This document shows positions 12,630 to 22,196 of a DNA stretch of 64,000 nucleotides, piece by piece; the stretch's first letter is position 1, and each line of letters opens with the position of its first letter. This DNA comes from JAEUMY01 sp033764435 (GTDB taxonomy: Bacteria > Pseudomonadota > Gammaproteobacteria > Burkholderiales > Usitatibacteraceae). Both the position numbers and the translations under genes were made by a program. The notes beneath the pieces are model-generated. The model did no database searches. It was not told where the DNA came from and saw only the letters and a program-made list of their open reading frames with translations. Location of the stretch: assembly GCA_033764435.1 (NCBI GenBank), contig JANRIX010000033.1, positions 347,858-411,857 of the forward strand, given 5' to 3'.

Positions 12630-13537
12630 TCATGCACAGCACCGCAGTTCGCGATTACCTCACCGGGTTGCAGGACCGGATCGTCGACACCATCAGCGCC
12701 ATCGACGGCAAGCCATTCATTCGTGACGAGTGGCAGCGGCCGCAAAGCATGGGCGGCGGTGGCGGCATTTCCCGGCTGCTGGAAGATGGCAACGTGTTCG
12801 AGCGCGCCGGTGTCGGCTTCTCGCACGTGAAGGGCACGCAACTGCCCCCGTCCGCATCCGCCCATCGCCCCGAGATCGCCGGCCGGCCGTGGGAGGCCAT
12901 GGGGGTCTCGCTGGTGTTCCACCCACGCAATCCATCTGTGCCGACGGTGCACATGAACGTGCGCTTCTTCGTGGCGCTGGATGACAAGGCAGGCGACGTG
13001 TTCTGGTTCGGCGGCGGCATGGATCTCACGCCCTACTATCCATTCGACGAGGACTGCGCGCACTTTCATCGCGTCAACCGCGACGCGCTGGCGCCCTTCG
13101 GCCCGGACTGGTATCCGAAGTACAAGAAGTGGTGCGACGAGTATTTCTTCCTGAAGCATCGCGGCGAGCCGCGCGGTATCGGTGGCGTGTTCTTTGATGA
13201 CCTCTCCGAGCCCGGCTTCGACCAGAGCTTCGCCATGCAGCGCGCAGTGGGGGATGCCTTCCTGCCGGCCTATGTGCCGATTGTCGAGCGGCGCAAGGAC
13301 ACGTCCTATGGCGAGCGCGAGCGCGACTTCCAGGCCTATCGCCGCGGCCGCTATGTCGAGTTCAATCTGGTGTGGGACCGCGGCACGCTATTCGGCCTGC
13401 AGTCAGGCGGGCGCGCGGAATCGATCCTGATGTCGCTGCCGCCCGTGGTGAAGTGGCGCTATGACTGGAAGCCCGAGCCGGGATCGCCCGAGGCCAAGCT
13501 GTACGAGACCTTGCTGCCGCACCGCGACTGGGTGTAA
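12626..13537 (+). CDS. hemF: Oxygen-dependent coproporphyrinogen III oxidase
   Basis: The 303-residue enzyme decarboxylates two propionates of coproporphyrinogen III to vinyls in haem synthesis, using oxygen. Family motifs are clear: GGGISRLLEDGNVFERAGV, HMNVRFF, FGGGMDLTPYYPF, KHRGEPRGIGGVFFDDL and RGRYVEFNLVWDRGTLFGLQSGGR. Start and purD stop overlap as ATGA; a second ATG is two codons later. Its presence indicates an aerobic or facultative organism. Confidence 0.97.
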   Translation: MIMHSTAVRDYLTGLQDRIVDTISAIDGKPFIRDEWQRPQSMGGGGGISRLLEDGNVFERAGVGFSHVKGTQLPPSASAHRPEIAGRPWEAMGVSLVFHPRNPSVPTVHMNVRFFVALDDKAGDVFWFGGGMDLTPYYPFDEDCAHFHRVNRDALAPFGPDWYPKYKKWCDEYFFLKHRGEPRGIGGVFFDDLSEPGFDQSFAMQRAVGDAFLPAYVPIVERRKDTSYGERERDFQAYRRGRYVEFNLVWDRGTLFGLQSGGRAESILMSLPPVVKWRYDWKPEPGSPEAKLYETLLPHRDWV

Positions 13538-14323
13538 TTACAAGGACTCGTACGCCAGCTTCACCGGCTCCGCGCCGTGGATCTTCTCCAGCCGGCGCAC
13601 GATGAAATGGCCGCGCGCCATGTCCTGGAAGTGGCCGATGAAAATCGTGTTGATGAGGGCACCGCCGGCAGCGCCCAGGATGGGCACGGCCTGCGCTGCC
13701 GCCTTTTCCGACACGACGATGCCAAAGCGCGAGGCCAGCACGCTGATGAGCCGCACCAGCGCCGGTGCCCCCGCCTTGGTGAAGCCCTTCTCGGCGATGA
13801 ACTTGGATGCTTCGCTCACGGCCGCGGCCATCGCGGCGCGCGCGGCGAAATAGCCTGATTCGGTCGCGTCGTCGGACTTCGACTCGCCGCCCAGCGCAAA
13901 CACGGTGAGGCAGGCCAGCTTGGTGTCGAGATAGTTGATGTTCTCGCCTTCGCTCTTGGCGATGTCGGCGATGGAGCGCAGCATGATGGTGGTGGACACT
14001 GGCAACTCGATCGCCAGCGCGGCCAGCCCGAAGGCGCCACCCGCGGCCCCGCTCGCCGCCACGGCGATCTTGTGCATGCGCTCGGTCGGGCCGAAGCGCG
14101 GGCCTGACTTCTCGCCAAGCGACTTCACCGCCACATCCAGCGCCTTCATCAGCGCGGCCTCGGACGCCTTGTGCACGGTCTTGTTCCAGCTCTTGGGCAG
14201 GAGCGCGAAGCCCTTCTCGATGGGCGCACCCAGCGCCGCGGTCATCTTTGCGGCGAGTCCGGGGTTCTCCAGAAGCTGCTTGGCGCGCTTCAGGTCGGCG
14301 AGTTCTGATCTGGATAGGTTCAT
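13538..14323 (-). CDS. EcsC family protein
   Basis: The 261-residue protein matches the EcsC family by its alternating helices, the glycine/alanine-rich hydrophobic stretch ASGAAGGAFGLAALAIELPVSTT near residue 90, and GAAGGALINTIFIGHFQDMARGHFIVRRLE near the end. Some family members lie next to ABC transporters, but the biochemical role is unknown. Two hydrophobic segments suggest peripheral membrane association. It is convergent with hemF with no gap. Start ATG 14323 is preferred to an upstream in-frame ATG. Confidence 0.75.
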   Translation of the reverse strand: MNLSRSELADLKRAKQLLENPGLAAKMTAALGAPIEKGFALLPKSWNKTVHKASEAALMKALDVAVKSLGEKSGPRFGPTERMHKIAVAASGAAGGAFGLAALAIELPVSTTIMLRSIADIAKSEGENINYLDTKLACLTVFALGGESKSDDATESGYFAARAAMAAAVSEASKFIAEKGFTKAGAPALVRLISVLASRFGIVVSEKAAAQAVPILGAAGGALINTIFIGHFQDMARGHFIVRRLEKIHGAEPVKLAYESL

Positions 14324-14371
14324 GCCGCGCAGTGTGGCGGAGGGTTCGCGTGGGCGCAACTTGCCGACGGC

Positions 14372-14406
14372 TTGACATGAGCGTAAGCTTTGGCTTACAG
14401 TAAGCC
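14372..14406 (+). promoter_or_regulatory. ArsR-type autoregulated promoter, possibly leaderless
   Basis: TTGACA at 14372-14377 and TTACAG at 14395-14400 are 17 bp apart. Between and over the -10 lies the perfect inverted repeat GTAAGC-TTTG-GCTTAC (14383-14398), and a third half-site TAAGCC touches the start codon. A repressor bound there would block RNA polymerase. The predicted transcription start falls at or next to the ATG at 14407. Confidence 0.6.
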
Positions 14407-14754
14407 ATGGCTAACCAAATGCATCAGCTCGCAGCATTGGGCGACGGGACGCGGCGCAGTGTGCTGGAGGCATTGCGCGGCGGCGCACTGACCGTGGGCG
14501 AGCTTGCCGAGCGATTGCCCGTGTCGCGCCCGGCGGTGTCGCAGCATTTGCGTGCCTTGCAGGACGCGGGTTGGGTGGTCGACCGCTGGGAAGGCACGCG
14601 GCATTACTTCAGCATCAATGCCGCCACCGTCCTGGAGACCCGCCGCTACCTGGAGTCCATGTGGCAGGACGCCATGCAGGCCTATGCCCATCACGTATCC
14701 ACCGAGGAGAAGAAACGTGATCGATCCCCACGCAACTCCGACCGCCGGAAATGA
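14407..14754 (+). CDS. ArsR-family transcriptional regulator
   Basis: The 115-residue protein has a winged helix-turn-helix (LTVGELAERLPVSRPAVSQHLRALQDAGWV) followed by WEGTRHYFSIN. It lacks the cysteine metal-binding motif of classical ArsR/SmtB sensors. ArsR proteins of this type often precede genes for SRPBCC (AHSA1-like) proteins, as here. It is likely an autorepressor acting at the inverted repeat in its promoter. Its 3' end overlaps the next gene by 38 bp. Confidence 0.85.
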   Translation: MANQMHQLAALGDGTRRSVLEALRGGALTVGELAERLPVSRPAVSQHLRALQDAGWVVDRWEGTRHYFSINAATVLETRRYLESMWQDAMQAYAHHVSTEEKKRDRSPRNSDRRK

Positions 14755-15211
14755 CTTGCCGCCGCTGGTGTTGACGCTGCAGGTGGAAGCACCCGCAGAG
14801 CGGGCCTTCGACTATTTCGTGCGCGACTGGGGTGTGTGGTGGCCGCGGCACAGCCATTCCGTTTGCCAGGCGGATGCTCAATCCGTCTCGCTCGAAGCGC
14901 ACGTGGGCGGGCGCCTGCTTGAGCAGGGCGCCGATGGCACCACGCACTGCTGGGGCACGGTGGAGCGGTACGACCCGCCGCGTTCGTTGCGCTTCACCTG
15001 GCATCCCGGCGGGGTGGCAGATCGCGCACTGTGGGTCGAGGTGAGTTTTGCCGCCAATGCCAAGGGGACACTGGTCACGCTGGTCCAGGGCGGGTGGGCG
15101 GTGTTGCAGGACCGTGCCGCTCCCGCACGCGCAGGCTACGAGCAGGGTTGGGGCATCGTGCTCATGCAGGTGTTTGCCGGGTACTGCAAGGACAGGGAGG
15201 TTCGATCATGA
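14717..15211 (+). CDS. SRPBCC / AHSA1-like protein, cytoplasmic
   Basis: The 164-residue protein has an SRPBCC (START-like) fold signature: VEAPAERAFDYFVRDWGVWWP at the start, GGRLLEQGADG and PPRSLRFTWHPGG in the middle. It starts with GTG at 14717 inside the end of the arsR gene, preceded by GAGGAG. Such proteins bind hydrophobic ligands; the ligand is not inferable. Its TGA overlaps the next ATG, so three genes form one coupled operon. Confidence 0.8.
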   Translation: MIDPHATPTAGNDLPPLVLTLQVEAPAERAFDYFVRDWGVWWPRHSHSVCQADAQSVSLEAHVGGRLLEQGADGTTHCWGTVERYDPPRSLRFTWHPGGVADRALWVEVSFAANAKGTLVTLVQGGWAVLQDRAAPARAGYEQGWGIVLMQVFAGYCKDREVRS

Positions 15212-15753
15212 AGACACGTTGGGCAATCGGGCGTGCGCTCTGTGCAGCTGCCGCCTGCATCATGACCATCGCAACAGCCGCGGCGGTGGAGTTCGTGCGC
15301 GAGCCGGCCGGGCCGCGCATCGACCAGACCCTGGACGTGGCCCTGCCGGTGGCAACCGTGTGGCGTCACTGGAGCACGCAGGCCGGCGTGCAGGCATGGT
15401 TCGCGCCCGAGGCCAAAGTTGAACTGCGGGTGGGCGGACCGTATGAAATGCACTTCAATCCCAAGGCGCCCGCCGGGGAGAAGGGCAGTGAGGGGACCGT
15501 GGTGATGGCCTGGGTGCCGGAGGAGTTGCTGGTCTTCAGCTGGAACGCGCCAACACGCTTCGGGCGTCTGCGTGATGAACATACATGGGTCGTGGTGCGT
15601 CTGGAGAAGCGCGGCGAATCCACCACGCGCATCCACTTCACCCACTATGGATTCGGCGCCGGCGCGGAGTGGGCGCAGGTGCACGCCTACTTCAAGGACG
15701 CCTGGGCGTTCGTGCTGAAAAACTATGCCGGCCACGCGGCGCGCGGCGGGTAG
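15208..15753 (+). CDS. SRPBCC-domain protein with signal peptide
   Basis: The 181-residue protein begins with a likely signal peptide (positive KTRWAIGR then a hydrophobic alanine-rich stretch to about residue 27) followed by an SRPBCC domain (VATVWRHWSTQAGVQAWFAPEA, GGPYEMHFNP, EELLVFSWNAP). It is therefore probably periplasmic, a partner of the cytoplasmic SRPBCC protein encoded just upstream. The start has a strong AGGGAGG and overlaps the previous stop. Confidence 0.75.
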   Translation: MKTRWAIGRALCAAAACIMTIATAAAVEFVREPAGPRIDQTLDVALPVATVWRHWSTQAGVQAWFAPEAKVELRVGGPYEMHFNPKAPAGEKGSEGTVVMAWVPEELLVFSWNAPTRFGRLRDEHTWVVVRLEKRGESTTRIHFTHYGFGAGAEWAQVHAYFKDAWAFVLKNYAGHAARGG

Positions 15754-15771
15754 AGCCGGCGCATCGGCCGC

Positions 15772-16491
15772 TCACACCTCGCCCAGATACGCCTCGCGCA
15801 CCTTCGGATTGGTGAGCAGCGCCTTGGCGTCATCGGCGAGCGTGATCTCGCCGCCATCCATGACATAGCCCTTGCTGCTCACTTCCAGCGCCAGCTTGGC
15901 GTTCTGCTCCACCAGCAGGATGGTGACGCCCGTTGCAGCCACTTCGCGCACGACCTCGAAAATCTTCTGCACCATGATGGGCGCCAGACCCATGCTGGGT
16001 TCATCGAGGAGCAGAAGCTTCGGCCGTGCCATCAGCGCGCGACCGATGGCCAGCATCTGCTGTTCGCCGCCGGAAAGCGTGCCGGCCGTCTGGGCACGGC
16101 GCTCCTTGAGGCGCGCAAACATTGCGAATATTCGCTCCACATCCGCCTTGATCTCGGCATGGTCGTTGCGCGTGTACGCGCCCATGGCGAGGTTCTCCTC
16201 GACCGTGAGCTGCGGAAACACGCCGCGGCCTTCCGGCACCAGCGACAGGCGCTTGCGGGCGATGGCGTAGGACGGCTGATGGGTGATGCTGTCGCCGTCG
16301 TAGATGACATCGCCGCTGGCGGTCTTCACCATGCCGGCAATCGCCTTCAGCGTGCTGGTCTTGCCGGCGCCATTGGCGCCGATGAGGGTGGTGAGCTCAC
16401 CGGGGTTCACGGTCAGCGAGATGCCCTTGACCGCACTGATGCCGCCGTACGCAATCTTGAGATTCTTTAGTTCTAGCAAAGGTGTTGTCAT
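15772..16491 (-). CDS. livF: Branched-chain amino acid ABC transporter ATPase LivF
   Basis: The 239-residue ATPase has Walker A GANGAGKTS near residue 39, signature LSGGEQQML near 139 and Walker B LLLLDEPSMGL. It powers the LivHM permease with LivG. The functional start is ATG 16491. Two truncated copies of its first 23 codons lie upstream at 146-bp intervals, the furthest still overlapping the livG stop where the ancestral start must have been. An exact palindrome (16124-16135) is read as R-I-F-A where homologues have a similar R-V-F. Confidence 0.93.
   Translation of the reverse strand: MTTPLLELKNLKIAYGGISAVKGISLTVNPGELTTLIGANGAGKTSTLKAIAGMVKTASGDVIYDGDSITHQPSYAIARKRLSLVPEGRGVFPQLTVEENLAMGAYTRNDHAEIKADVERIFAMFARLKERRAQTAGTLSGGEQQMLAIGRALMARPKLLLLDEPSMGLAPIMVQKIFEVVREVAATGVTILLVEQNAKLALEVSSKGYVMDGGEITLADDAKALLTNPKVREAYLGEV
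16124..16135. repeat. 12-bp palindrome GCGAATATTCGC
   Basis: Exact copy in livF, read as R-I-F-A. Confidence 0.9.
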
Positions 16492-16637
16492 GCGGACACC
16501 GGGCATCCTTTCGCGACAGCGCTCGGCGCATCCCCGCAAGCGGGGCCCCTGCTTCCGGCTTGTCGCGATCCCTTGACGGCATTGATCCCGCCATACGCAA
16601 TCTTGAGATTCTTAAGTTCTAGCAAAGGTGTTGTCAT
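16488..16637 (-). CDS. 49-codon mini-ORF, truncated livF start (copy nearest livF)
   Basis: This is the second truncated livF frame (MTTPLLELKNLK), with the same insert-derived tail ending KGCPVSA. Its TGA overlaps the true livF ATG at 16491. Its first codons match functional livF more closely than the copy nearest livG does. Confidence 0.45.
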   Translation of the reverse strand: MTTPLLELKNLKIAYGGINAVKGSRQAGSRGPACGDAPSAVAKGCPVSA

Positions 16638-16783
16638 GCGGACACCGGGCATCCTTTCGCGACAGCGCGCGGCGCATCCCCGCAATCGGGGCCCCTGCTT
16701 CCGGCTTGCCGCGATCCCTTGATGGCATTGATCCCGCCATAGGCGATCTTGAGATTCTTCAACTCCAACAGAGGCGTACTCAT
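16492..16783 (-). repeat. Tandem 146-bp repeat: duplicated livF 5' ends plus palindromic insert
   Basis: Between livG and livF stand two 146-bp units. Each has the first 69 nt of a livF reading frame (ATG at 16783 and 16637) followed by a 77-bp insert (16638-16714 and 16492-16568). The insert carries TCGCGACA/TGTCGCGA outer arms (16511-16518 and 16561-16568; one mismatch in the other copy) around a CCCCG/CGGGG hairpin. Each truncated frame encodes 49 residues and ends with a TGA that overlaps the next ATG. The two inserts differ at about three positions. Confidence 0.85.
16634..16783 (-). CDS. 49-codon mini-ORF, truncated livF start (copy nearest livG)
   Basis: This frame begins MSTPLLELKNLK and follows livF for 23 codons, then reads the insert as SRQAGSRGPD and onward to a TGA overlapping the next ATG. 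Its own ATG overlaps the livG stop. It may be translated only to pass ribosomes toward livF; no function is claimed for the peptide. Confidence 0.45.
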   Translation of the reverse strand: MSTPLLELKNLKIAYGGINAIKGSRQAGSRGPDCGDAPRAVAKGCPVSA

Positions 16784-17557
16784 GCGGCCTCCGTCGATTC
16801 AGGCGCGGCACCGAGATAGGCCTCGATCACCTTGGGATCGCGCTGCACGTCCTTGGGCAGGCCTTCGGCGATCTTCTTGCCGTAGTCCAGCACGGCGATG
16901 CGGTCACACAAACCCATCACCAGCTTCACGTCATGCTCGATGAGGAGGATGGTGATGCCGGAGGCACGAATCTTTTCCAGCAGCTCGCGCAAGGCCAGCT
17001 TCTCCGTGGCATTCATGCCGGCCGCTGGCTCATCCAGCGCCAGCACGCGCGGATCGGTGGCCAGCGCACGGGCAATCTCCAACCGGCGCTGATCGCCATA
17101 GGAGAGGTTGCGCGCGATGTCGTTGGTGCGCGAATCAATGCCGACGTACTGCAGCAATTCGTGCGCGCGCTTTTCGATCTCTGCCTCTTCCTTGCGCGTG
17201 GCGGCGTTGAGGGTGATGGCGCCCCACACGCCGGCCTTGGTCCGCACATGGCGGCCGATCATCACGTTCTCCAGCGCGGAGAGATTGCCGAAGAGGCGGA
17301 TGTTCTGGAAAGTGCGGGCGATGCCCAGTGCCGCGATGCGGTCCGGCGTGGCATCCGTCAAAGCCTGGCCTTCAAAAGTGATGGAGCCTTCATCGTGGAT
17401 GTACAGGCCGGTGATCACGTTGAACATCGTGGTCTTGCCGGCACCGTTGGGACCGATGAGGCCGAAGATCTCGCCCTTGTTGATGGAAAACGAGACACCC
17501 GACAGCGCCTGCAGGCCGCCGAACCGCTTGGAAACGCCGTCGACGGAGAGAATCACG

Positions 17558-17565
<8 letters not shown>
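16780..17565 (-). CDS. livG: Branched-chain amino acid ABC transporter ATPase LivG
   Basis: The 261-residue ATPase has Walker A GPNGAGKTT near residue 37, the family signature LSYGDQRRLEIARAL and Walker B VLALDEPAAGMN. It pairs with LivF on the LivHM channel. Its start overlaps the livM stop by 8 bp. Its TGA overlaps an ATG (16783) that now opens only a truncated livF frame. Confidence 0.95.
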
Positions 17566-18639
<1,074 letters not shown>

Positions 18640-18643
<4 letters not shown>

Positions 18644-19638
18644 GCGCGGTCTCCCGTGCGCTCGCCCAGCAAACCCTGCGGCCGGAACACCAGCACGAGG
18701 ATCAGCACGATGAACGCGTAGACATCCTTGTAATTGCTGCCGAAGAAGCTCGAATTGGGATTGGCTTCGCACAGCGCCTGGAAGCCGGGCAGGAACTTGT
18801 CCAGCGTGCAGACGTTGGTGAGGTCCCCCATGTAGCCGGCGCCCAGCGATTCGATGAGCCCCATGAGGATGCCGCCCAGCACCGCGCCGCCGAGGTTGCC
18901 GATGCCGCCCAGCACTGCCGCCGAGAACGCCTTCAGACCCAGGAGGAAGCCCATCTGGTAATGCGCAATGCCGTAGTAGCTACCCACCATCACGCCGGCA
19001 ATGGCGCCGAGCGCCGCGCCGATCATGAAGGTGAAGGAGATGACGCTGTTGATGTTCACCCCCATGAGCCCCGCAACGTCCGGGCGCTGTGATACGGCGC
19101 GCATGGCGATGCCCATGCGGGTGCGGTACACGAGACCCAGCAGGGCGGCCATCATCGCGATCGAGGTCAGGATGATGACGATCTGGATGTTGCTGATGGT
19201 GGCGCCGTTGGGATTGCTGGTGATGTGATACGGCGTGAATTCGACGATCTGCGGAAACGAGATGTAGTTGCGGCCCCAGATCATCATGGCCACGTGCTGC
19301 AGCACGATGGAAACGCCGATCGCGGTGATGAGGGGGGCCAGGCGCGGCGCGTTGCGCAGCGGCCGGTAGGCGGTCCGTTCAACGACATAGCCCGTGGCCA
19401 TGCAGACGGGAATGGCCGCGGTGATACCCGCCAGCACGATGATGAGCGGTGGCGCGCCGGAGCCCGCCAGCGCGGTGATGACGGTGAACGCCACCATGGC
19501 GCCGATCATCACCACTTCGCCGTGGGCGAAATTGATGAGCTGGATGATGCCGTAGACCATGGTGTAACCCAGGGCCACGACGGCATACACACAGCCCAGT
19601 GTCAGACCATTGACGATCTGCTGGAGAAAGATGTCCAA
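18640..19638 (-). CDS. livH: Branched-chain amino acid ABC permease LivH
   Basis: The 332-residue permease starts with TTG at 19638 (protein MDIFLQQIVNGLTLG) and has the typical LivH motif GYTMVYGIIQLINFAHGEVVMIGA and KAFSAAVLGGIGNLGGAVLGG. It is the first gene of livHMGF. A non-ATG start with a weak ribosome binding site may lower its translation. A periplasmic-loop insertion near residue 285 carries two cysteines (NVCTLDKF and QALCEANPN). Confidence 0.92.
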
Positions 19639-19750
19639 ACTGAACCGCCCCCCGCGTGTGGTGTCGTTTCGTTCCCGAGTGCGACATGCATTGTTGTTGT
19701 CCCGCGCATTCTATAGAAAGCCCGCGCCGGGCATCGCACTGGTATGCACA

Positions 19751-19780
19751 TAAAAAAACGGCACCGTTGCCGGTGCCGTT
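19751..19780 (-). terminator. Rho-independent terminator of the Liv binding-protein gene
   Basis: On the minus strand ACGGCACCG and CGGTGCCGT (19758-19779) form a 9-bp stem with a 4-nt loop, followed by seven Ts. It separates the highly expressed binding-protein gene from livHMGF, so the transporter genes probably rely on readthrough or their own promoter in 19639-19750. Confidence 0.85.
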
Positions 19781-19798
19781 TTCCTGTGTCGGCCTTGC

Positions 19799-21100
19799 TT
19801 ACTTCTTCGGTGCTTCGGCGGGCTTGGCGTCCGCAGCCGGTGCGGCGGCAGGCGCGGTGGCCGGGGCAGCAGCGGGTGCAGCGGCGGGTGCAGCGGCGGC
19901 AGCCGGTGCCGGCATTTCGAACTTGGTCGATACGCCGCCCTTGACGATGGCCTCGGGCACCACCTTGCCGTCCTTCAGCTTGAAGATGGTGATTTCGGCG
20001 TCCTTGCGGTCACCCTTGGCGTCGAACTCGACCTTGCCCGTGGCGCCGGTGAAGGACACGTTGAAGAGCTCCGGACCGAACTTGGCCGGGTCGGCGGAGT
20101 TGGCCTTCTTCATGGCTTCCACCACAGCCAGCGTGGCGTCGTAGAAGTAAGGCGCGTACTGCTTGATGTCGCCAAACTTGGCGTTGAAGGCCTTGGCGAA
20201 CTCCGGCGATGCGGCTTCGCGCGGCAGACCGGCCTGCGAGCACACCAGGCCTTCAGCGGCCGCACCGGCCAGCTTGGCCATTTCGTCGGTACAGGCACCG
20301 TCACCGAACGTGAAGACCGACTTGATGCCCAGTTCGCGGGCCTGCTTGATCATCGGGCCGCCGGTGGCGTCCATGCCGCCGTGGAAGACGACGTCAGGAT
20401 TCTTCGCCTTGATCTTGGTGAGGACGGCCTTGAAATCGGTTTCCTTGTCGGTGGTGCGCTCGCGGCCGACGATGGTGACCTTCGCGGCTTTCAGTGCCTT
20501 TTCCACTTCGTTGGCCAGGCCTTCGCCATAGGCGGTCTTGTCATCCACCAGGGCCACCTTCTTGGCCTTCAGCTCGTTGGCGATGTAGGCGGCGATCGCC
20601 GGACCCTGCTGGTCGTCACGGCCGACAGTGCGGAACACGGTCTTCATGCCGCGCTCGGTCAGCGTCGGGTTGGTGGCGGAGCCGGAGATCATCGGCACGC
20701 CGGCCTTGCTGTAGATCTCGGAAGCGGGAATGGACGTGCCCGAGTTCAGGTGGCCGATGACGGCAACGGCCTTGGCGTCGATGATCTTCTGGGCCACGGT
20801 GGTGCCAACTTTCGGATCAGCCTGGTCGTCTTCGCTGATCATGTTCAGCTTGAGGACCTTGCCGTCGATGGTGATCTTCTTGGCATTGGTCTGGTCAACG
20901 GCGAGGCGCACGCCGTTTTCGTCGTCCTTGCCCAGGTGGGCGATGGAGCCCGTCAGGGGGCCGGCGTGGGCGATGGTCACGGTGATCGAGGGCGGCTCAG
21001 CGGGCTTCGGTGCCTCGACTTTCGGCTCTTCCTTCTTGCCGCAAGCGGCGATGGCGAGTGTGACTGCCAGTGCCAGGGAGAGTTTGACGGGTGCGTTCAT
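19799..21100 (-). CDS. Branched-chain amino acid ABC substrate-binding lipoprotein
   Basis: The 433-residue protein has a lipoprotein signal (AIAAC, acylated Cys20), then a charged Pro linker and a type-1 periplasmic binding domain (IAHAGPLTGSIAHLGKDDENGVRLAVD, GHLNSGTSIPAS, TDKETDFKAVLTKIKA). It should capture leucine, isoleucine, valine or related amino acids for LivHMGF. The C-terminus is an unusual low-complexity A/P-rich tail of about 40 residues ending AEAPKK, which probably spans periplasm or cell wall space. Confidence 0.93.
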   Translation of the reverse strand: MNAPVKLSLALAVTLAIAACGKKEEPKVEAPKPAEPPSITVTIAHAGPLTGSIAHLGKDDENGVRLAVDQTNAKKITIDGKVLKLNMISEDDQADPKVGTTVAQKIIDAKAVAVIGHLNSGTSIPASEIYSKAGVPMISGSATNPTLTERGMKTVFRTVGRDDQQGPAIAAYIANELKAKKVALVDDKTAYGEGLANEVEKALKAAKVTIVGRERTTDKETDFKAVLTKIKAKNPDVVFHGGMDATGGPMIKQARELGIKSVFTFGDGACTDEMAKLAGAAAEGLVCSQAGLPREAASPEFAKAFNAKFGDIKQYAPYFYDATLAVVEAMKKANSADPAKFGPELFNVSFTGATGKVEFDAKGDRKDAEITIFKLKDGKVVPEAIVKGGVSTKFEMPAPAAAAAPAAAPAAAPATAPAAAPAADAKPAEAPKK

Positions 21101-21248
21101 GGTGAAGATTCTCCAGACGAAATAGTGGGTTGGGTGACGTGACGTGACACGGGTATTGCAGGAAAGCGCGGATTATGCGCATCGCTGAATTCCCTTGTCA
21201 AACAAGTATTTGAAGTGGTCTGCAGGTGGTTTTCCGAAGCCATGGACG

Positions 21249-21280
21249 AAAAAAAAACCGGCGGGGTCTCCGCCGGTTCC
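21249..21280 (-). terminator. Terminator after cytochrome c gene
   Basis: AACCGGCGG and CCGCCGGTT (21256-21278) form a strong hairpin followed on the minus strand by nine Ts (21249-21257). It ends the cytochrome c transcript. Confidence 0.85.
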
Positions 21281-21321
21281 TTGTCCGGTTATGACCCTGC
21301 ATCGTGCAGGGCGCAGCCGGG

Positions 21322-21636
21322 TTACTTCGTGGCCAGAACCCATTTCACCAGGGTCTTGATGTCTTCGTCTTTCACGGCCGCATTGGCGGGCATGGGCACC
21401 TGACCCCACACGCCGACGCCACCCTTCTTGACCTTCTCGATCAGCTTGGCTTCTGCGTCCTTCTGGCCCTTGTATTTGGCTGCGACGTCCTTGTAGGACG
21501 GGCCGACCAGCTTCTTGTCGATGGCGTGGCAGGCGGTGCAGGCCGACTTCTTGGCCAGTTCTTCGTTGGCGGATGCGGAGCCTGCGGCGACGAGGCCGGC
21601 GGCCAGCAGGGCAACTGCCGTAATCTTGAATTTCAT
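21322..21636 (-). CDS. Small periplasmic class I cytochrome c
   Basis: The 104-residue precursor has a signal peptide (cleavage expected after ASA, about residue 24), one haem-binding CTACH at residues 33-37 and a likely axial methionine in VPMPAN. This is the pattern of small monohaem cytochromes such as c551 or c5/c8, which shuttle electrons to terminal oxidases or other acceptors. It is a single-gene unit with its own terminator. The partner cannot be named. Confidence 0.88.
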   Translation of the reverse strand: MKFKITAVALLAAGLVAAGSASANEELAKKSACTACHAIDKKLVGPSYKDVAAKYKGQKDAEAKLIEKVKKGGVGVWGQVPMPANAAVKDEDIKTLVKWVLATK

Positions 21637-21878
21637 GAATGTCTCCTGGGACGGTGTGAAAGGAATGCCGGAATTCGGGACGCGCAACTTTACCTGTGTT
21701 CGCCTTGCCGGACAATGTTCTATCGGCATGAAAGCCTGATACCTGCACGCTAAAACGCGCGTGGCCGGAAGTCCGTTGACCCGGCCTCCCTCATCCGCGG
21801 GGTGACAGCGCGATGGAGGGAGCGCTTATAATCGCCCACTCTGACTGGCATGCCGCGCGAACAGGGAGGTTTGACGAC

Positions 21879-22100
21879 ATGTATCTGCTGATCATCGGTT
21901 TTCTGCTGGTGCTGTTGAAATTCATGGACATCAACCCGGTCGCGGGCTGGTCGTGGTGGGTGGTCCTGTCGCCGTTCTTCATCATCCTTTTCTGGTGGGA
22001 AGTCATCGAGCGGGTATTCAAGCTGCGCGAGAAGCGGGAAGCCGCGAAGCTGGTCGCGGAGCGCAAGGAGCGCATGGACCGGCTGATGGGAAAGAAGTAA
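21879..22100 (+). CDS. Small Trp-rich membrane protein (TIGR04438-like)
   Basis: The protein has 73 residues: a hydrophobic helix at the start, the tryptophan-rich segment GWSWWVVLSPFFIILFWWEVIE, and a charged helical tail (RVFKLREKREAAKL). This is the layout of the small Trp-rich proteins common in betaproteobacteria, function unknown. The ATG at 21879 has GGGAGG upstream. Confidence 0.75.
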   Translation: MYLLIIGFLLVLLKFMDINPVAGWSWWVVLSPFFIILFWWEVIERVFKLREKREAAKLVAERKERMDRLMGKK

Positions 22101-22162
22101 TCGCGCCGCACAAGCGCTTTCCCCCGCACTGAGCCCGGACGCAGCGCCGGGTGCGTCCACGT

Positions 22163-22195
22163 CCAACGCGTGCCCAACGCGTGCCCAACGCGTGC
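22163..22195. repeat. Three tandem copies of an 11-bp unit
   Basis: CCAACGCGTGC is repeated three times in a row just before the end of the convergent OsmC gene. It is probably slippage; each unit contains the palindrome ACGCGT. Confidence 0.8.
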
Positions 22196-22196
22196 T

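Noticed and set aside
22163..22195. A CRISPR-like array
   Set aside because: Only three contiguous 11-bp copies without spacers; simple tandem repeat.
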